A stretch of DNA of 64,000 nucleotides, from contig CP093830.1 of NCBI GenBank assembly GCA_033063855.1, positions 21,824,854-21,888,853 of the forward strand, in the 5' to 3' direction. The stretch comes from Smittia aterrima (lineage: Eukaryota > Arthropoda > Insecta > Diptera > Chironomidae). Shown here piece by piece: positions 59,201 through 64,000 of this stretch (positions within the stretch are counted from its first letter, which is position 1; the number at the start of each line of letters is the position of its first letter). The notes under the pieces are model-generated. The model saw nothing but the letters and a program-made list of their open reading frames with translations, did no database searches and was not told where the DNA came from. The translations under genes were made by a program, and so were the position numbers.

Positions 59201-62200
59201 TATAATCTCACGAGTTCAAATATCGATTAAACTGCATAAAGAGTTTACAACATGTGAGCTCTCTCTAAGTAAGTTCATTGAACTGATTCGCTTTCCGTGC
59301 GGTTAATAATTAATCACAGACCGAGCCGTTCTCTTTTTTAAAAAACTTTATTTCCTTTGCATTTCCATTCTGGACGAAAAGAAAGAAAAAACTGACAAAT
59401 ATTCGCCCGACTACAATTTCGCGTCCTCACTTTTTTTCTTTAAAGCATCGTCGACTTTCAAAAATGCATTAACTTTTATTATGACTGACGGCTGTTTGCG
59501 AATGCGTGTGCATCGCGAAATTGATTCAAAATGCAAATTTAAAGCATCGCAAAAGCAAACAGTTTAATAAATTCAATGTCGAGGGAGACCGAGAAGACTG
59601 AAATGTCTCAAAGGCCGAGCCCAAAATAATTTATTCAAGAATCTTTTCGCGTGATTCAATTTAATATTTTCCTTTGTGTTTAGTAATATTCTAAATGACT
59701 GTTAGGACAAGGGTGCGTAAAAGCTATTGCACTTGAAGAGTTCTCTTTTTTGTTGACTTCACTGGAATGAGAAGACGATGCTCGTGATTGATGGCAATGT
59801 TGCATTTAATTCTTTTTTTATTCGTTTTCGTTTAACGAAACAAATTCTTCTTCTACAAGCCTCCAGACAGCATGAATAATTTTTTAATGAAGGAAATAAA
59901 AATCTTCACTTTTTATTTGCTTCACGATCTGCTTCGCATTCATGTTGGAGACTTCAAGTCGTCGCCTCTTGTTTTGTAAAGTCAAAGTTTCACGACTGCG
60001 TTGCCATATCTCTCCACAGGTTGACCCAATTGTAGTTCCCTCGTTTGAATTAATATTTTATCGATCTTTTCCATCTCAAATTTCATTGCCAGCAATAACT
60101 TTTATTTTATGTTTCATTAACGAAACAAATGAAGGGAAACGTTTGCATGCTCAATGATTATGCAAATGAAAGCGAGAAACTTGCGTTGCGGTTCTCCTTT
60201 AGAAGAATTCCATTGCATAACAAAAATACTTCACTTGGCTACAGTTCCAGGAAGAATTCATCACAGTGCTCGTGATGAAATAACTTTTTAATCAAGTAAC
60301 GAGCGTTGGGTACATGAGAAATGATTTTTATTGAGACTTCAACTCGTTAACGATGCAAAGCGATGATTGTAATTTTACGACGCACTCGTTTTCTTCAAAG
60401 GAAAATATTCTGGGCGTACAACTTGTTTGTGACATAGAATTGCGTAACAAAGTCCTTGAGAAGTGATGACGACTTCATTCAATGAATAATCTTGTTTTGA
60501 AGAAGAGTTAGTTAAGTCAACAATGAACGTCTGTTTGTGGAGAAGCATCCGGTGGCGTTGTCAAGTGTAAACCAAAGTAAAACACGCCAATTACAAGCCA
60601 CGACTCGTTTGTTTATCATTGAGCTTAGAAGTGCAAGTCTGTTTGCTTTTAAATGTAGAATGTAGGTTGAGTAACGATGACGAATGAAGACAATCAATTT
60701 ATTTTAATATTTATCGCCTAGTTAAAGATCTATCGTACATGCTTCGTAGGAAACGCCTTGAAGGATAGCGGACATTTCTCTCGGCTCCAATTTCATAATG
60801 ACGTCTAAAAAGAAGAAGTCATCGATTTGGGCAAACGCTGAAACTCTCCTGCAACCTTCGATGACCTGATTTAGTGGAATTTTTCGCGACTTCAACGTTA
60901 ATCAATAGCAAACGCTCGTAACGAACAAACACGTGAACGTATTCTCTGGCTAGCAGTTCGTGGGCGGTCATGTCGAGGTCTTCTCCAAGCCCAGACATAT
61001 AAAAATATAAAAACTTTTATGCCGAAGAGAGAAATAAAGTTTGTGCACGCAAATCGCTTGGAAAACGTCGAAATGCTAATCAAGTCGTAAGCGAACGGGT
61101 GACAAAGCTTAAGGAGATTGATTGCTATCATAGATTAAGTAAAGCGAGACTTCATTGTTCACCAAACTTGTTCTATTTCTCAACCAGAATTCCTTTCAAT
61201 TAAAAAAGCGTCAGATTTGATTTAAATGTTCGCCGCAACATTAAACTCGATACTGAGAAAATATTTCAAAACAAAATATTTCTTCAAATTTACATCACAA
61301 GCTTCGAAGATGAAAATAGCTGAAGAATTAGCACTCATGACCAAAATTTACATTTTACAGATAGCGACAATTAATTCACACACGAACCGCAGGCGCTTCC
61401 AAGAGAATCATGGAAATTTGTTGACCTCTGTCATTGATCCCGATCAGTGTGGACGCTTTTGTTGAAGTGTCAATTGGGTTTTATTACAAGTTTATGCAGA
61501 GCTCGTTACTGCAGCGATGATCTCTCACTTTCTCACTATCGATAACGAGCATCAATTATGAATTGGTCACGATGCTCTCGAGAGATTAAGTTGAAAAAGA
61601 ATTTTATGACATTTAAATGAGATCTTTATTAAAGATAATTTGTGATGCTCAATCAAAGTTATTTCTTAAATAATTTTCTAATAAAATCGTTTGACCTTCG
61701 TGGAAATGAGATTTTGATGAACTTGTCTTGATATCAAGGGCCAAGTGACTTCTAGGTGAGTTGTAATCAATTTTATCTTTGCAACGTGAGAAATTTCAAT
61801 TTCCCCTGAAATGCAATGAACTTCCGGAGATTATTTAATAAACGAAAAAAAAATTAATTAATCATTAATGAGTTGTCGTGCGATTAGTCAACTTCTTGGC
61901 TGCTAAAATATTTGTCATTCTCTGAAAATTTTCTATTTAAAAACAACTTAAAGTGAATCAACTGCAGAGGTGACGTGAGAATAATTATTTCCTCATCGAC
62001 GATGAGTTTATTTGCAAAGAACGATCTTCTTCGAAATGAAAATGTCAAGCAGCCACTTTATGATGCACTCAGAGCTTCTTACGCCGCGTGCCTGTGTTTT
62101 CGTTCTCTTATCACAACATTCGATGAATAATGTTCCTCGAACCGAAGAAATATTAAGAAATTCTCATTCGCTTCCCTCTCGAATCGTTCGAATTTAATTA

Positions 62201-64000
62201 AAGAACGCTCAGCGTGTTGTTTCAATAAACATAAAGTGATTAACAAATTTATGTTAAAACAAACAGAACCAAATGTCAAACAAATTGAGAATCAGTTCTG
62301 CTATCTAATCAAGGCGATAAATCAAAGTTTTCTTTATCAAACCAAAAGAGACTTTCGCGGTAGACTTGAAGGTGTCAAATCTTCTAAGAATTTTAACGCC
62401 CTTGATATTTGCTTCCTGTTAAATCATCAAAAGACTTAGTGACTCCGACTCGACCTCGAGAAAAACTTGCAGACTTCGTCTCCGAATTTCTTCGATTTAT
62501 TTTTAAAATGCAAGAGAAATTTTCTCCTTTGCCAAATTATTTCTAAATTTAATTCGGAATTCTTGCTATGCCGAGAAGCATAAATCACTTTTCATCTCGA
62601 TAGTTAATGAACTCCATTCAATTATTGAATGAGCAGTCAATCTGTGCGAAAAACAGAGGAAAACTCTTTGGGTGGCGTATTTTTGTTATTTTATTGCGTG
62701 TGCGGATCGTTAAAAAGAAAATAGATCTGGCGGTCATAACATGCGTAAGATGATGTAAGTTGTAAATCAAGCGGAGATTAGAAAGAGAGAGAACTGTGGC
62801 ACTGAGATGTCGTGTCATCATCGGAGTTTAACTCACGATGCCAGCTTCGGCCCATCTGGAAATTATAGAAAACAAACAGAGCGTTAAGCGCTGATGACAA
62901 TTATCGTTATATCCGAGCGATGATATATTTTTGTGTATCAAAGATCACGCTCGCGAACATCGGAGAAGAGCGAATGTTTCTCCGAATGTTTTTCTTTTAA
63001 ATCGTAAGTGATTGTCGGCTTAATTAGCACGTTCAAGCGCTAACTAACTAATTAGACACGTGAAACCCTCAATTACATGACTTTTCAATTTAAATCCACG
63101 CTGAAAGGCAGTGAACTTGATTAATTTCATTTTTATGCTTCGATTAACTTTGTCGAAAAATCTTGTTCATAAGAATTTTTAATGTGGACACTCAAGCGAA
63201 GCGAATTGCCACGAATTTTCAGTTGCACTCAATTATTACGACAACAAACCTAAAAACAACATTCTGACATGTTTTGTCAGGGCCTCAATTTTGAGGGCGG
63301 GAACTGGAAGACAAAACACAGAGAACCGATTAATTTTTTTCTTATCATCGCGTTCTAATCAGTTTTTAAGTTTAATGCATTTTAGCACAAGCCAAGCGTG
63401 AAATGAGAAGCGAGTTAATGTGAGCAGTCTGACTTAGCGGGGGATCACTTCACGCATTTTTAGATCTTTTTGGATTTTAATTATTCCGTCACTCTTGCTC
63501 GTTTGATTCCAAAGTTCCGAATGCTTCATGAAGTCTAAGTCATAAATTAAGTTGTTGGAAGATTTGTCTGAGATTGCGAATGCATTTTTCATGGAAAAAG
63601 AAAAATGATGTTTGCGCTTCCTGTGAAAACTCTTAGAAGGCAAAAGAAGAGAATGTGCTGACAATTAAACGAGAGTGCAAGATGATTTTTTCGTGTGAGC
63701 TCATTGCACCATTCTTGTTGTTTTAATCTAATTTTGATGTTAACGATGTATGTAGAATGTTTATTTGCTGGAGTTGATGAATGAAGTTTCGTGGAATTGA
63801 TGAATTGAGGAAACATTTTGATCAAATGCAAGCTGAGATTTGATCTGAATCTAAATAGAAAGTTGTTGCTGTTTAGAAGATCTCATAAATCAATTTTCTT
63901 CAATTCAATTTTGTTTTAAAGTGCTTGAATCTTTCTGAATCCTTTTGAAGTGAGAATATTTTTTAGAAGATTTTTTTATAAAAAAAGTTAGCTCATGCAA

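Larger units (their letters stand above)
55290..64000. other. Gene-poor region downstream of the aminopeptidase gene
   Basis: Begins with the aminopeptidase 3' UTR (AATAAA at 55481). The remaining 8.5 kb has only short frames without recognisable domains (such as 57209–57508, 59061–59306 and 61226–61465), no tRNA or rRNA and no clear transposon. It is AT-rich with many A/T runs. It could be a regulatory desert or a long intron of a gene extending beyond the window. Confidence 0.5.

Overview
The window is insect nuclear DNA, most likely from a dipteran. It is AT-rich, and the genes carry GT–AG introns that are mostly 47–90 bp long. The gene set includes an rdgB-beta-type lipid transfer protein, Patj with four PDZ domains, a Mox/buttonless homeobox gene, ZAD zinc-finger genes, a retinin-type cuticular protein and a divergent ionotropic receptor. 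The very short introns and tight packing would suit a small-genome nematoceran such as a non-biting midge, but that is inference; no species marker was identified. There is no sign of bacterial, viral or CRISPR sequence, and I saw no tRNA, rRNA or convincing transposon.

Layout. 1–10.7 kb: a largely gene-free stretch holding one GPI mannosyltransferase (PIGZ/SMP3 type). 10.7–12.8 kb: a TATA-driven cuticular protein gene and a CDK2AP1/Doc-1 gene. 13.8–35.4 kb is a dense housekeeping block, transcribed on both strands: NUDT6, DDX46/Prp5, a MATH-BTB protein, rdgB-beta/PITPNC1, Atg3, Patj, a head-to-head pair of ZAD/BED-like zinc-finger genes, Abi, NUDT14, NIFK and a Mox/buttonless homeobox gene. 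Neighbours there are often divergent (122–543 bp apart) or convergent (as little as 95 bp between stop codons). 38.8–43.4 kb: Mgat2 and a single-exon ionotropic receptor. 46.3–55.3 kb: a 12-exon membrane M1 aminopeptidase with a 4.6-kb intron and a 30-nt microexon. 55.3–64 kb: no recognisable gene.

The genes do not form one pathway. Recurrent themes are N-glycan and GPI-anchor assembly (Mgat2, PIGZ), membrane and polarity biology (Patj, rdgB-beta, Abi, Atg3), nuclear and RNA functions (DDX46, NIFK, CDK2AP1, zinc fingers, homeobox) and two unrelated Nudix hydrolases. Exon models were assembled by eye from reading frames and splice sites; coding totals are multiples of three in every model. The most unusual item is the divergent pair of ZAD plus BED-like paralogs around 28.6 kb, one with a nine-finger C2H2 array and one without.
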